A stretch of DNA of 64,000 nt from Elusimicrobium sp. (GCA_015062115.1 SUVG01000004.1:1-64000); one strand, 5' to 3'. Positions 17,506-25,488 are shown, numbered from the stretch's first letter. The notes: generated by a model not told the origin, from the sequence alone. Made by a program: numbers and translations.

Positions 17506-18303
17506 TTATTTTTTGCAGGTATGGGGTACGCCGTGGAATCTTTTATCAACGGTTAACTCAGCACCGCATTTATCACAATGGGTGGCGGGCATTTTAACTT
17601 CCGTGTTATCTTTTGCTACCGGGGTGGCAGAGCAAAGACCGATTCCGTGGGTAGCATCGCAGTGTTGTCCGGGTTCGGTAATGGCTTGGCCGCATCTGTG
17701 GCAAACGGGAGCTTTTTCTTCTGCATTTGCTTGCGGGCAGGTATGGGGTACACCATGGAATCTTTCATCAACGGTTAACTCAGCACCGCATTTATTGCAA
17801 TGAGTGGCCGGCATTTCTACTTCCGTGCTATCATCTTCTTCCGGGGTGGCAGAGCAGAGGGCAACATGGCCGGTGGCACTGCAGTGTTGGTGGTCTTCAA
17901 CGATTTCTTCCCCACATCTGTAACAATAGGATTTCTCTTCTTTGGTTTGTTTGCAATAATGTTTGCAACCATGGAATCTTTCGTCGTCAATGGTTAATTT
18001 TTCTCCGCATTTGGGGCAGTGGGTAATGTTGGCATTTGTATATACTACGCCTTCTTGTTCAGGGGTAGGCGAACATAAACCCGTATGATTTTTTGCAGAA
18101 CAGTGTTGTCCTGCATGGGTAATTTCTTGCCCACACGCATGGCAAACCGCTTTTTTGGCTTCATCGGCTTTTTTCTTGGCTTCCATTGCTTTTTGAGCTA
18201 CGGCACGCACTACTCCGACCGGAAGAGCGGGGGATACCAGTTGGGCCTTAACGGTTACACAGGCCACTAACAATAAAACTAAAACTAAAGTAATTCTTTT
18301 CAT
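17506..18303 (-). CDS. Secreted protein built of three tandem Cys/His zinc-ribbon-like repeats
   Basis: 265 aa with a signal peptide (about 1-20, VTVKAQ). From residue 52 on it consists of three repeats of about 70 residues. Each runs CxxCGxxI...QHCxxxxHxxLCSxTP...HCxKCGxxLTxDxRFHGxxHxC, so each has two CxxC knuckles plus conserved His and Cys. Repeats 2 and 3 are the closest pair. Cytoplasmic zinc ribbons usually carry such knuckles; here they are exported, so the Cys may bind metal or form disulfides in the periplasm. It is 21 bp downstream of the next minus-strand gene and probably shares its promoter. No family recognised. Confidence 0.75.
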   Translation of the reverse strand: MKRITLVLVLLLVACVTVKAQLVSPALPVGVVRAVAQKAMEAKKKADEAKKAVCHACGQEITHAGQHCSAKNHTGLCSPTPEQEGVVYTNANITHCPKCGEKLTIDDERFHGCKHYCKQTKEEKSYCYRCGEEIVEDHQHCSATGHVALCSATPEEDDSTEVEMPATHCNKCGAELTVDERFHGVPHTCPQANAEEKAPVCHRCGQAITEPGQHCDATHGIGLCSATPVAKDNTEVKMPATHCDKCGAELTVDKRFHGVPHTCKK

Positions 18304-18324
18304 ATATTTACCCTAATTTAAAAT

Positions 18325-18951
18325 TTAAAAACCTTCTTCTCCCGTAAGACCACCCATCAAGACGGTGGAGATAAGGGAAACTTCTTCTTCGGTTAATTTG
18401 CCGGTTTCAGTCAAGTAGCCCAAAGAAGTCATGAAGGCAGAGAGTTTAACGATTTCTTGGCTGATATTGTTGGGAGTAAGTTGGATATAGTTAAGTTTTG
18501 TATCTAAATCTAATTGTCCCATACCAATCAACAACGCAACTGTTCTTTGGAGTTGTTCCGGGCCGGCTTCGTTAATTTTGTTGAAATCCAAGGATTGAAT
18601 AATCGTTTCGGTTAAGGTATTCAAGCCCGCTTCTAAAGCATTTTCAATCGGTACCAAGGTGGCTTCTAATTCTTCATCGGAAACTTCTTCTTCATTTTGA
18701 ATTTTTACCAAAAAGGATCCCAAGCGTTTCAAGGGATCAGCCACATGATTTTCCATCGCTTGAATAATGTCTTTATCGGAAGCGGTGGTTTTTTTGTCCG
18801 TTATGCGTTGGGAAAATTCTTGAAAGAAAACACCAACGGCTTGTTGGGTTTCCGTTTGAATAATTTGTTCTTCACTAATAGGGCTTTGTGCAAAAGCCAT
18901 AGTAGCGGTTAAGGCGGCTACGACGGTGATAACTAGTTTTTTCAGGTTCAT
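18325..18951 (-). CDS. Secreted alpha-helical protein of unknown function
   Basis: 208 aa with a clear signal peptide (1-21, TMAFAQS). The rest is predicted mostly helical and acidic, without Cys or recognisable motifs. Ribosome site AGGAGG lies 7 nt upstream. First gene of a two-gene unit with the zinc-ribbon-repeat protein. Its promoter region carries the tandem RGGYC-N4-GRCCY element (19009-19050), shared with other exported-protein genes in the window. Function unknown. Confidence 0.7.
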   Translation of the reverse strand: MNLKKLVITVVAALTATMAFAQSPISEEQIIQTETQQAVGVFFQEFSQRITDKKTTASDKDIIQAMENHVADPLKRLGSFLVKIQNEEEVSDEELEATLVPIENALEAGLNTLTETIIQSLDFNKINEAGPEQLQRTVALLIGMGQLDLDTKLNYIQLTPNNISQEIVKLSAFMTSLGYLTETGKLTEEEVSLISTVLMGGLTGEEGF

Positions 18952-19008
18952 AAATCCTCCTATAAAATGTCCTTCTTACTATAATCATAATAAATAAACC
19001 GCTAAAAA

Positions 19009-19050
19009 CCAATAAGTCTTTAGACCTAATTGCCGTAGAAAAAAGACCTA
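19009..19050 (-). promoter_or_regulatory. Tandem RGGYC-N4-GRCCY element, site A, with promoter
   Basis: On the minus strand TAGGTCTTTT and, 22 bp further down, TAGGTCTAAAGACTTATTGG. The second copy runs into a TTGGTT -35-like box. TATGAT follows after exactly 17 bp (18984-18989 on plus coordinates). The gene start at 18951 is about 58 bp downstream. Confidence 0.6.
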
Positions 19051-19084
19051 TAAAAATTATGGGCCCTTTTCGTTCAAAATGTAC

Positions 19085-19090
19085 TACAAT
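19085..19090 (+). promoter_or_regulatory. -10 box of clpP, spacing suggests a leaderless mRNA
   Basis: TACAAT ends 7 nt before the clpP ATG (19098). No Shine-Dalgarno is present. Transcription would start at or next to the start codon. No good -35 seen. Confidence 0.45.
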
Positions 19091-19097
19091 ATACAAT

Positions 19098-19685
19098 ATG
19101 ATTATACCTACTATTATTGAAAAAAACGTCGGTTATGATATTTTTTCCCGTCTGCTTAAAGATCGCATCATCTTTGTAGGCGGCCGCGAAGGCGAGGTGG
19201 ACACCGCCAGTGCCAATATGATTATTGCCCAACTTTTGTACTTGGACGCGGAAGACTCCAACCGGGAAATCAACCTCTACATCAACTCTCCCGGCGGTTT
19301 GGTAACGGCCGGCCTTGCCATCTACGATACCATGCAATTTATCAAAGCCCCCATTACTACCATTTGTATGGGCCAGGCCATGAGTTTCGGCGCCGTGTTG
19401 TTGGCCGCCGGTTCCAAAGGGCGCCGCTATGCGCTGCCGCATTCCCGCATTATGATTCACCAACCCCTCATTTGGGGCGGGGGGATTTCCGGTCAAGTAA
19501 CGGATATCGAAATTGAAGCCCGCGAACTGCGCGACAGCAAAGAACACTTGCTTGATATCTTAGCCAAACACACCGGCCAAGATAAGGAAAAAATCCGTCA
19601 AGACAGCGAACGCAACTATTATATGTCCGCTCAAGAAGCCAAAGAATACGGATTGATCGACGAAGTGTTGGAACTGAAAAAATAG
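19098..19685 (+). CDS. clpP: ATP-dependent Clp protease proteolytic subunit ClpP (Asn in place of catalytic Asp)
   Basis: 195 aa from ATG 19098; an upstream in-frame ATG at 19059 would add 13 residues that do not fit ClpP. The S14 fold is clear: [18 protein letters not shown] with nucleophile Ser96, and SRIMIHQP with His121. Aligned to E. coli ClpP, the catalytic Asp171 (TERDRF) corresponds to SERNYY, so the third residue is Asn173. Listeria ClpP1 also has Asn there and is catalytically unusual. ClpP forms a tetradecamer fed by ClpX or ClpA-type unfoldases; none is encoded nearby. Stand-alone transcript with its own terminator. Confidence 0.95.
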   Translation: MIIPTIIEKNVGYDIFSRLLKDRIIFVGGREGEVDTASANMIIAQLLYLDAEDSNREINLYINSPGGLVTAGLAIYDTMQFIKAPITTICMGQAMSFGAVLLAAGSKGRRYALPHSRIMIHQPLIWGGGISGQVTDIEIEARELRDSKEHLLDILAKHTGQDKEKIRQDSERNYYMSAQEAKEYGLIDEVLELKK

Positions 19686-19700
19686 TCTTTGTTTGAGATA

Positions 19701-19735
19701 AAAAGGAGGCAAAAGAAAAAATTGCCTCCTTTTAT
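19701..19735 (+). terminator. Terminator of clpP
   Basis: AAAAGGAGGCAA pairs with TTGCCTCCTTTT, ending in a T-rich tail. Confidence 0.88.
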
Positions 19736-19744
19736 ATACAAGGC

Positions 19745-19773
19745 TTGAATGTTTCTCTTTTTACCTATATACT
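19745..19773 (+). promoter_or_regulatory. Promoter of the orphan pilin at 19810
   Basis: TTGAAT and TATACT are separated by exactly 17 bp. A GGAG ribosome site lies 6 nt before the pilin ATG. Confidence 0.55.
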
Positions 19774-19809
19774 ATTTCTATCTGTAACTTTCCAAATTAC
19801 GGAGATTTG

Positions 19810-20337
19810 ATGAAAAAGGGTTTTACTTTGATAGAACTTTTAGTCGTAGTGCTAATCATTGGTATCTTATCTGCCGTGGCGCTACCTCAATACCAAAAAG
19901 CGGTATATAAGTCCCGCATAGGTGATGTGTTTAATGGGTTCCGGGTTATTCGCCAAGGTATGGAAGCGTATTATTTGGCTAACGGTACTTGGCCTACCGC
20001 TTTGGAAGACTTGGATATTTCCGTTCCGCAGGGCGATTGGCAATATGAACTCGTCAATGCAACCGGGGGCGAAAGTTCTTTGTGGCCCAACCTCAAGCAA
20101 CCCCGGGGAACTGCTTCCATCGCCGCGTGGAATACCAAATTGGGTGGCGGATATGGTAAAGGGGCTATCTTTTATTCTATCCCGAGCCGCAATAAAACCA
20201 ATCCCGGCGTATTTTGTTGCTTGTGGACAGAACAGTTTTCGGCCAAATTCGGAGAATTTTGCCGGGCAAACAAAGGCCCGACTACTTCTGTCGGTTCTTG
20301 CTATACGGGCACGAAAGTGCCGATTCGGGCGGAATAA
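19810..20337 (+). CDS. Orphan type IV prepilin-like protein A
   Basis: 175 aa from ATG 19810 (the TTG at 19807 is not needed). Leader MKKG, then [20 protein letters not shown] with Glu+5, followed by the family block ALPQYQKAVYKSR and YYLANGTWPTALEDLDI. Cys pairs (FCCLW, EFCRAN, SCYTG) are in the C-terminal part. It is transcribed alone, away from the assembly genes, and presumably uses the machinery at 2.4-17 kb. Its first 42 nt are identical to those of the pilin at 25964. Numerous orphan pilin-like genes are characteristic of Elusimicrobium. Confidence 0.88.
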   Translation: MKKGFTLIELLVVVLIIGILSAVALPQYQKAVYKSRIGDVFNGFRVIRQGMEAYYLANGTWPTALEDLDISVPQGDWQYELVNATGGESSLWPNLKQPRGTASIAAWNTKLGGGYGKGAIFYSIPSRNKTNPGVFCCLWTEQFSAKFGEFCRANKGPTTSVGSCYTGTKVPIRAE

Positions 20338-20359
20338 AAACAATACGATTTAAAAGTTG

Positions 20360-20391
20360 CTTCCGGGCCAACAGGCTTGGAAGTTTTTTTA
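20360..20391 (+). terminator. Terminator of orphan pilin A
   Basis: CTTCC...GGAAG outer stem with an inner GCC-aaca-GGC, followed by TTTTTTT. Confidence 0.7.
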
Positions 20392-20405
20392 TTGTTAAAT
20401 TAAAA

Positions 20406-20454
20406 TTAGCACTCTTTTTAATTTCTTGCTAATTTTAGAACGATTTGATACAAT
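20406..20454 (+). promoter_or_regulatory. CIRCE-like HrcA operator overlapping the lon promoter
   Basis: TTAGCACTC (20406-20414), a 9-bp spacer, then TCTTGCTAA (20424-20432). The CIRCE consensus is TTAGCACTC-N9-GAGTGCTAA. The left half is perfect, the right half matches 6 of 9, and the spacer is exactly 9. The -35 TTGCTA (20426-20431) lies inside the right half. TACAAT (20449-20454) follows after 17 bp, so a bound repressor would block RNA polymerase. Confidence 0.7.
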
Positions 20455-20512
20455 ATACATAAGTAATACCGGGCTTGGAAGTAAAAGAGCCCATACGAAA
20501 GAGGGTAAAATA

Positions 20513-23080
20513 ATGGAAGAAATTAAAAAAACTACACTTTCTTTACCGACGGTAGTGCCGGCTGTTGCCATACGCGATGTGGTAATGTTCCCGGGGATGA
20601 GCCTGCCGCTTTCGGTAGACCGCGAAAAATCTGTTGCCGCGGTGGAACTGGCACTTAATACGCCGGAAAAATACATTTTGGCCGTATCTCAAAAAAATGC
20701 GGATATTGATGATCCGCGCGAACAGGATATTTACCATTTCGGTGTGATTGCGCAAATTACCCAAAACCTGAAAATGCCGGACGGCTCCATGAAGATTTTT
20801 CTTCAGGGATTGGCCCGCGCACAAGTGCATAAACTGGAAATGAACCTGGCGGCTAACTCTTGGTTTGCCACCGTCGATTATATCGAAGAAGAAGATGATA
20901 ATTCCCCGGTGGTGCAAGCCTTGATGCGTAAAGTGCTTGATGAATTTGACCACTATGCCCGTGTATCCCGCCGTATTGCGGTGGAAGGGGTGTCTTTTCT
21001 GCGTCAAATCAACGATGCTTCCAAATTGGTAGATACCGTAGCCTCCAACATGGTGGTAAAAACGGCCCAACGCCAAGAAATTTTGGAAGCCGTACACATC
21101 AAAGACAGACTGGAAAAAATCTTAAAACTTATTACCAGTGAAGTGGAAATTTTGGGACTGGAAGAAAAAATCCACTCCAAAGTTCGTGCGCAAATCGAAA
21201 AAAACCAAAAAGAGTACTATTTGAACGAACAAATGAAAGCGATTCAAAAAGAACTCAGCCAAAAGGACGACTTCCAAAAAGAACTCGACGATATGCGCGC
21301 CAAAATCAAAAAGAACGGTTTGCCTCCTCACGCCAAAGAAGCCGCCCAAAAAGAATTGGATCGTTTGGCCAAAATGGCGCCCTTCTCTCCCGAGGCTACC
21401 GTTTCGCGCACTTATTTAGATTGGCTTCTCAACATGCCGTGGAACAAAACCACCGAAGATGTGCTGGACTTAAAGGAAGCCAAAAAGATTTTGGACGAAG
21501 ACCACTTCGGTCTTGCTAAACCCAAAGAACGTATTTTGGAATACTTGGCTGTCAGCAAATTGACAAACTCCCTACGCGGGCCGGTGCTTTGCTTTGCCGG
21601 TTCCCCGGGGGTGGGTAAAACTTCGCTTGCCAAGTCGATTGCGCGTGCCATCGGGCGCAAATTTGTGCGCATGAGTTTGGGCGGCGTGCGGGACGAAAGC
21701 GAAATTCGCGGGCACCGTCGCACCTATATCGGTTCTATGCCGGGGCGTATTATCCAAGGCATCAGCAAAGCCAAAAGTTCCAACCCTGTGTTTTTGTTGG
21801 ACGAAATTGACAAAATGGGTTCGGACTGGCGCGGAGACCCGGCGGCGGCCTTATTGGAACTATTGGACCCTGAACAAAACAAAGAGTTCAGCGATCACTT
21901 TTTAGATGTTCCGTTTGATGTATCCAAGGTTATGTTTATTACGACGGCCAACTCGTTGTCGCATATTCCTACCACCTTGCGCGACCGCTTGGAAATCATT
22001 GATTTCGACGGTTACACCGAATACGAAAAGCACGATATCGTGGATAATTATTTGCTTCCTAAACAAATGAAAATTCACGGTGTAAAACCGGGTCAGTTGG
22101 AAGTAGCCCGCGAAGCGGTCGCCCTTTTGATGCGCGATTATGTGCGCGAAGCGGGCGTACGCAACTTGGACCGCGAAATCGGTTCTTTGTGCCGTAAAGC
22201 CGCCAAGATGTTGGTGGAAGGTAAGAAAAAAGTTTCCGTTACGCGCGAAAACCTGCACGAATTTTTAGGTGTGCCCAAGTATTCCAACTTTGCCACCGAA
22301 GAAAACGGCGTGGGTATTGCTACGGGCCTGGCCTGGACGAGCGTGGGCGGAGAAACCTTGTCTATCGAAGCCACCAAATTGCCGGGCAAAGGGCAACTTA
22401 TTTTAACGGGTATGCTTGGAAATGTGATGAAGGAATCCGTGCGTGCCGCTTTAACTTATGCCCGCAGCCGCGGTTACGGAGCGGACTTAGATTTTGATAA
22501 ATTGGATTTCCATATCCACTTCCCCGAAGGGGCTGTGCCGAAAGACGGCCCGTCTGCCGGCAGTGTTATTACCACCGCGTTGACCAGTTTGCTTACGGGG
22601 CTTCCCGTAAAGAAACGCTTGGCCATGACCGGCGAAGTAACCATTACGGGGCGCGTGCTTCCCGTCGGCGGTATTAAGGAAAAATTCCTCGCCGCCTACC
22701 GCGAAGGGGTCAAAACGATTCTCTATCCGCACACCAACGAAAAAGATGTGTCCGAAATTCCGCAACGGGTACGCAAGGAACTCACCCTTATTCCCGTAAA
22801 ACACATCGACGAAGTGTTGCCTTTGGCGTTGGAAGGGTGGAAGGAGTTTTCCGCTCAAAAGGAAAAAACCTCCGCTAAAAAAGCGTCTTCCAAAAAAACG
22901 GCAAAGCCTGCCAAGAAGGCCGCCAAAAAAACGGTGAAACCCGCAAAAAAGGTTGCCGTCAAAAAGGCCTCTCCCAAAAAAGCACCCGTCAAAAAGACCG
23001 TTAAAAAAACGGTAAAAAAATCGGTGCCGGTGTTTGGGAAAAAGAACGGGGCTAAAAAAGCCGTCAAAAAACGCAAATAA
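20513..23080 (+). CDS. lon: ATP-dependent protease Lon with a Lys/Ala/Pro-rich C-terminal tail
   Basis: 855 aa from ATG 20513, with GAGGG 8 nt upstream; the longer frame from 20426 would start inside the promoter. Order: N-terminal substrate domain (VPAVAIRDVVMFPGM), coiled coil, AAA+ module with Walker A GSPGVGKTSLA and Walker B VFLLDEIDKMG. The S16 protease domain has the catalytic Ser in KDGPSAGS and the Lys in GGIKEKFLAAYREG. After the usual end there is a tail of about 70 residues made almost only of Lys, Ala, Pro, Thr and Val (for example KKASPKKAPVKKTVKK), like bacterial histone-H1-like proteins. The tail probably adds nucleic-acid binding. Heat-shock control through HrcA is suggested by the CIRCE-like site. 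Confidence 0.96.
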   Translation: MEEIKKTTLSLPTVVPAVAIRDVVMFPGMSLPLSVDREKSVAAVELALNTPEKYILAVSQKNADIDDPREQDIYHFGVIAQITQNLKMPDGSMKIFLQGLARAQVHKLEMNLAANSWFATVDYIEEEDDNSPVVQALMRKVLDEFDHYARVSRRIAVEGVSFLRQINDASKLVDTVASNMVVKTAQRQEILEAVHIKDRLEKILKLITSEVEILGLEEKIHSKVRAQIEKNQKEYYLNEQMKAIQKELSQKDDFQKELDDMRAKIKKNGLPPHAKEAAQKELDRLAKMAPFSPEATVSRTYLDWLLNMPWNKTTEDVLDLKEAKKILDEDHFGLAKPKERILEYLAVSKLTNSLRGPVLCFAGSPGVGKTSLAKSIARAIGRKFVRMSLGGVRDESEIRGHRRTYIGSMPGRIIQGISKAKSSNPVFLLDEIDKMGSDWRGDPAAALLELLDPEQNKEFSDHFLDVPFDVSKVMFITTANSLSHIPTTLRDRLEIIDFDGYTEYEKHDIVDNYLLPKQMKIHGVKPGQLEVAREAVALLMRDYVREAGVRNLDREIGSLCRKAAKMLVEGKKKVSVTRENLHEFLGVPKYSNFATEENGVGIATGLAWTSVGGETLSIEATKLPGKGQLILTGMLGNVMKESVRAALTYARSRGYGADLDFDKLDFHIHFPEGAVPKDGPSAGSVITTALTSLLTGLPVKKRLAMTGEVTITGRVLPVGGIKEKFLAAYREGVKTILYPHTNEKDVSEIPQRVRKELTLIPVKHIDEVLPLALEGWKEFSAQKEKTSAKKASSKKTAKPAKKAAKKTVKPAKKVAVKKASPKKAPVKKTVKKTVKKSVPVFGKKNGAKKAVKKRK

Positions 23081-23103
23081 AAAAGCCTTAACTTTTCCGT
23101 TAG

Positions 23104-23136
23104 CCGCCCGGTAAAAACAAACCGGGCGGTTTTTTG
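23104..23136 (+). terminator. Terminator of lon
   Basis: CCGCCCGGT pairs with ACCGGGCGG, followed by TTTTTT. Confidence 0.92.
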
Positions 23137-23272
23137 TGTAAAAGAAAGGCCTTCTAAAATATCCCGTATAAAAGGGGTAACCGCCACAGCAGGGTTTGGG
23201 ACTGTAGCGGTTTAGGATAAAATCAAAATGTTCTCTATATTACTAGAATATCAATTGCCGCTGGTAAAAAAA
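23137..23272. other. Intergenic stretch with AAAAGGGG...TTAGGATAAA segment
   Basis: No gene is seen. AAAAGGGG at 23170 and TTAGGATAAA at 23212-23221 flank a hairpin (CCGC-C-ACAG...CTGT-A-GCGG). This resembles the segment at 17340-17397. It could be a small structured RNA or a dispersed repeat. Confidence 0.3.
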
Positions 23273-23273
23273 A

Positions 23274-23291
23274 GGGTCTTTGGGCCCAATG
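23274..23291 (+). promoter_or_regulatory. RGGYC-N4-GRCCY element, site B
   Basis: GGGTCTTTGGGCCCAATG. The ATG of the TPR lipoprotein (23366) is 75 bp downstream. A partial second copy, TAGGACTTTTATTG, lies near 23319-23332 and a TATAAT follows at 23333-23338. This is the weakest member of the set. Confidence 0.4.
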
Positions 23292-23365
23292 CAAAAAAAA
23301 TTTGTACCTAGAAAAAATTAGGACTTTTATTGTATAATTTTCTAGGACTGGAGGATAATTTGACG

Positions 23366-23965
23366 ATGAAAAAAACGATTTTGTTAATGCTTTTAAGTTT
23401 AATGGCGGGGTGTGTTACTTTGCCTACTTCTACCGAGTGTTTGTTGCGGGCGGACGGCTATTTCAAAGACGGCAAAGCCGCACAGGCGTTGAAATACTAC
23501 AACCGCGCCATTGAATTAAACCCCGATAATTTGGAAGCCTACGCTTCGCGCGGAAGCGTACATTTTTTTCAGGGTCATTACGATTTGGCGGAAGCCGATT
23601 TTGTGCATGTTCTAAAGGTAAATCCCTATCAAGCCGATGCTTACACGGCCTACGCCAGTACATTGGCCGCCAAAGGCGATTATCAAAACGCGCTCGAAAT
23701 TCTAAATTTGGCCATACGCTTAAATCAGCGTAAGCCGGAGATTTTCTTTTCGCGTGCGGGCGTAAACTTTATGTTGGGCCACTATCAGGAAGCCATTACC
23801 GATTACACTTCCGTCCTCAACCTTTATCCGGCGGGAGATGTATATAACGCGCGCGGTGCGGTATACCTGAAGATGGGCGAAAACGAAAAAGCCCAGGCCG
23901 ATTTTGATACCGCAAAAGCGGGGGGAATACCGGAAAAATTAAATATTTATTCCATGATAGATTAA
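23366..23965 (+). CDS. TPR-repeat lipoprotein
   Basis: 199 aa from ATG 23366; a TTG at 23360 with better spacing to GGAGG is an alternative. Signal peptide with lipobox LMAGC (Cys at about 17). Four to five TPR units cover residues 24-190, for example ALKYYNRAIELNPDNLEAYASRGSVHF, the classic helix-turn-helix pattern. Lipoproteins of this layout (NlpI/PilF-like) act as protein-protein scaffolds in the envelope, and PilF/PilW of the pilus system is one such. Whether it serves the pilus here is unknown. Confidence 0.8.
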   Translation: MKKTILLMLLSLMAGCVTLPTSTECLLRADGYFKDGKAAQALKYYNRAIELNPDNLEAYASRGSVHFFQGHYDLAEADFVHVLKVNPYQADAYTAYASTLAAKGDYQNALEILNLAIRLNQRKPEIFFSRAGVNFMLGHYQEAITDYTSVLNLYPAGDVYNARGAVYLKMGENEKAQADFDTAKAGGIPEKLNIYSMID

Positions 23966-23992
23966 CTTTCCCCGACGAGAAGAATAAAAAGT

Positions 23993-24022
23993 TTGCACGA
24001 AAGATATTTCTTTTGCTATAAT
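23993..24022 (+). promoter_or_regulatory. Promoter of the CAU tRNA
   Basis: TTGCAC and TATAAT with an 18-bp spacer, the -10 preceded by TTGC. The tRNA starts 18 nt after the -10. Confidence 0.65.
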
Positions 24023-24039
24023 AAATGTACGAGATTTAA

Positions 24040-24113
24040 GTCACCGTAGCTCAGTTGGTTAGAGCGATTCTCTCATAAGGAATAGGTCGGTGGTTCGAGC
24101 CCACCCGGTGACA
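24040..24113 (+). tRNA. tRNA with anticodon CAT, probably elongator tRNA-Met
   Basis: A full cloverleaf can be drawn. The acceptor GTCACCG pairs with CGGTGAC, the D-arm is GCTCAGTTGGTTAGAGC, the anticodon loop is CTCATAA (CAT), and the T-arm is GGTGG-TTCGAGC-CCACC. The discriminator is A and CCA is not encoded. The G1-C72 pair rules out initiator tRNA. Elongator Met is likely, but the lysidine-type tRNA-Ile2 also reads CAT and cannot be excluded. Confidence 0.92.
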
Positions 24114-24123
24114 TTTTTTATTA

Positions 24124-24147
24124 CCCTCCCAAGCGGAGGGTTTTTTT
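24124..24147 (+). terminator. Terminator of the CAU tRNA
   Basis: CCCTCC-caagc-GGAGGG followed by TTTTTTT. Confidence 0.85.
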
Positions 24148-24219
24148 ATGGAAAAATATTCCCTTAATATTCGTGCAAAAAATCCCAAAATGTACTATCA
24201 TTAAAATACGGAGATAAAT

Positions 24220-25452
24220 ATGAAAAAAACCTTCGCTTCTCTTTTTGTGTTATTTGTGGCCGCTTTGCCGGCTGTTTGTGCATCCACCTGCGAAACCCGC
24301 GTGGATCGCCACCAGGACGCTACCACCCGTCAGCGTGTGGCCCATTGTTTAACCCCCGAAGCCGAACCGCCCGCTCCTGCCGGGCCGGAACTTGTTTATT
24401 ATGGGGTTTCTTCTTCTAAACCGCAGGAAGAAAAAGCCGAAACCGCTAAACCCCGTAAACAAATGTATTTTGATAAAGACGGAGTAGCCGTTTCCAACGA
24501 TTTTGTGGACACCCGCCGATTTCCCGTGTTCACCAACGATACTTTAAGCGAACAACAGCGCATGGCTTTGGAAGCCGCCGAGAAAAAACAAATCTTACAA
24601 GATTCTAAAGCCCAAGAACAAGATGCGTTGTCCGCTAAAAAGGAAAAAACAGCCCGCGCTCCGCGCCGTTTGGATACCCCTGCCGCGACGAACGAAGTAC
24701 CTGTGCCTGCCGTTATTTCCATTACGCCCGAAACGGCTTCCGTATCCGCCCCCGTGGCCCAAGCCGAGCCTGCCTATCCCGCGACGGCTACCCAAAAAGA
24801 AATTTTGCAACGCTATGCTTCCAAACCGGCGGCCATTGCCCAAGAAGAGGAAATTTACGAACGCCCCACTGATGCATCTTCCTACACCGAACTGGTGGAA
24901 CGCGCTATCGTAAGCCCTTACGGCGATGAAGAATACCCTGACGAATTAGTGGCTCGCCCCCTGCCGGAAATCGTGCCGCCCGTTAAGCCTGCTCCTGCCA
25001 AAAAAGAAACGAAAACACAGGAGCCCGCTGTAGCGCAAACGACCGAAGGGGAAACTCAAGTTGCCCAACCGCAGGAAGAACCCCTTTTGGAAGAACCGCA
25101 AGTAGATCCGGAGCAGGCCGCTGTTTATGCCGCTTTGGAAGAACAACGCAACTATGCGGCCCGCCAGCAAAAGCCTAAACGCGTGATGAAGGAAGTGGCC
25201 CCGCAACCGCAAGAACTGGCCCCGGCCGCCGCTCCTGCCGATGCGTATGGCGATATGCAACCGGTAACTCCCTCGTACCCGACGGATACTCCGCCCGCCG
25301 AACTGGCCCAGGCCCAAGCGTTGGAAAACAATCCGGTTTCTCTTCCCGATCCTTCGGCCTATTCCATGCCGGAAGATTTCACGGATGATGATTTGTTAAC
25401 GGGCAACGAATCTTTTGGCTACAATGCCACGGATCCCGCCATGCAACCGTAA
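24220..25452 (+). CDS. Secreted Pro/Ala/Glu-rich low-complexity protein
   Basis: 410 aa with a signal peptide (1-21, AVCAS). The mature part is dominated by Ala, Pro, Glu, Gln and Lys and looks largely disordered. Two Cys residues (TCETR, HCLTP) near the N-terminus may form one disulfide. No recognisable domain. The composition resembles spacer-type envelope proteins that span the periplasm, but this is only an impression. The next gene, a small membrane protein, begins 36 bp downstream and may be co-transcribed. Confidence 0.65.
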   Translation: MKKTFASLFVLFVAALPAVCASTCETRVDRHQDATTRQRVAHCLTPEAEPPAPAGPELVYYGVSSSKPQEEKAETAKPRKQMYFDKDGVAVSNDFVDTRRFPVFTNDTLSEQQRMALEAAEKKQILQDSKAQEQDALSAKKEKTARAPRRLDTPAATNEVPVPAVISITPETASVSAPVAQAEPAYPATATQKEILQRYASKPAAIAQEEEIYERPTDASSYTELVERAIVSPYGDEEYPDELVARPLPEIVPPVKPAPAKKETKTQEPAVAQTTEGETQVAQPQEEPLLEEPQVDPEQAAVYAALEEQRNYAARQQKPKRVMKEVAPQPQELAPAAAPADAYGDMQPVTPSYPTDTPPAELAQAQALENNPVSLPDPSAYSMPEDFTDDDLLTGNESFGYNATDPAMQP

Positions 25453-25488
25453 CTTGACAAAACACACTTTGGAGATTAGAATTAACTT

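Noticed and set aside
17506-18303. Tandem DNA repeats as a CRISPR-like array
   Set aside because: The repeats are coding, about 200 bp long, imperfect, and without short spacers.
22861-23076. Lon tail as a separate histone-like gene or frameshift artefact
   Set aside because: The frame is continuous with lon, there is no internal ribosome site, and the terminator follows directly; kept as part of Lon.
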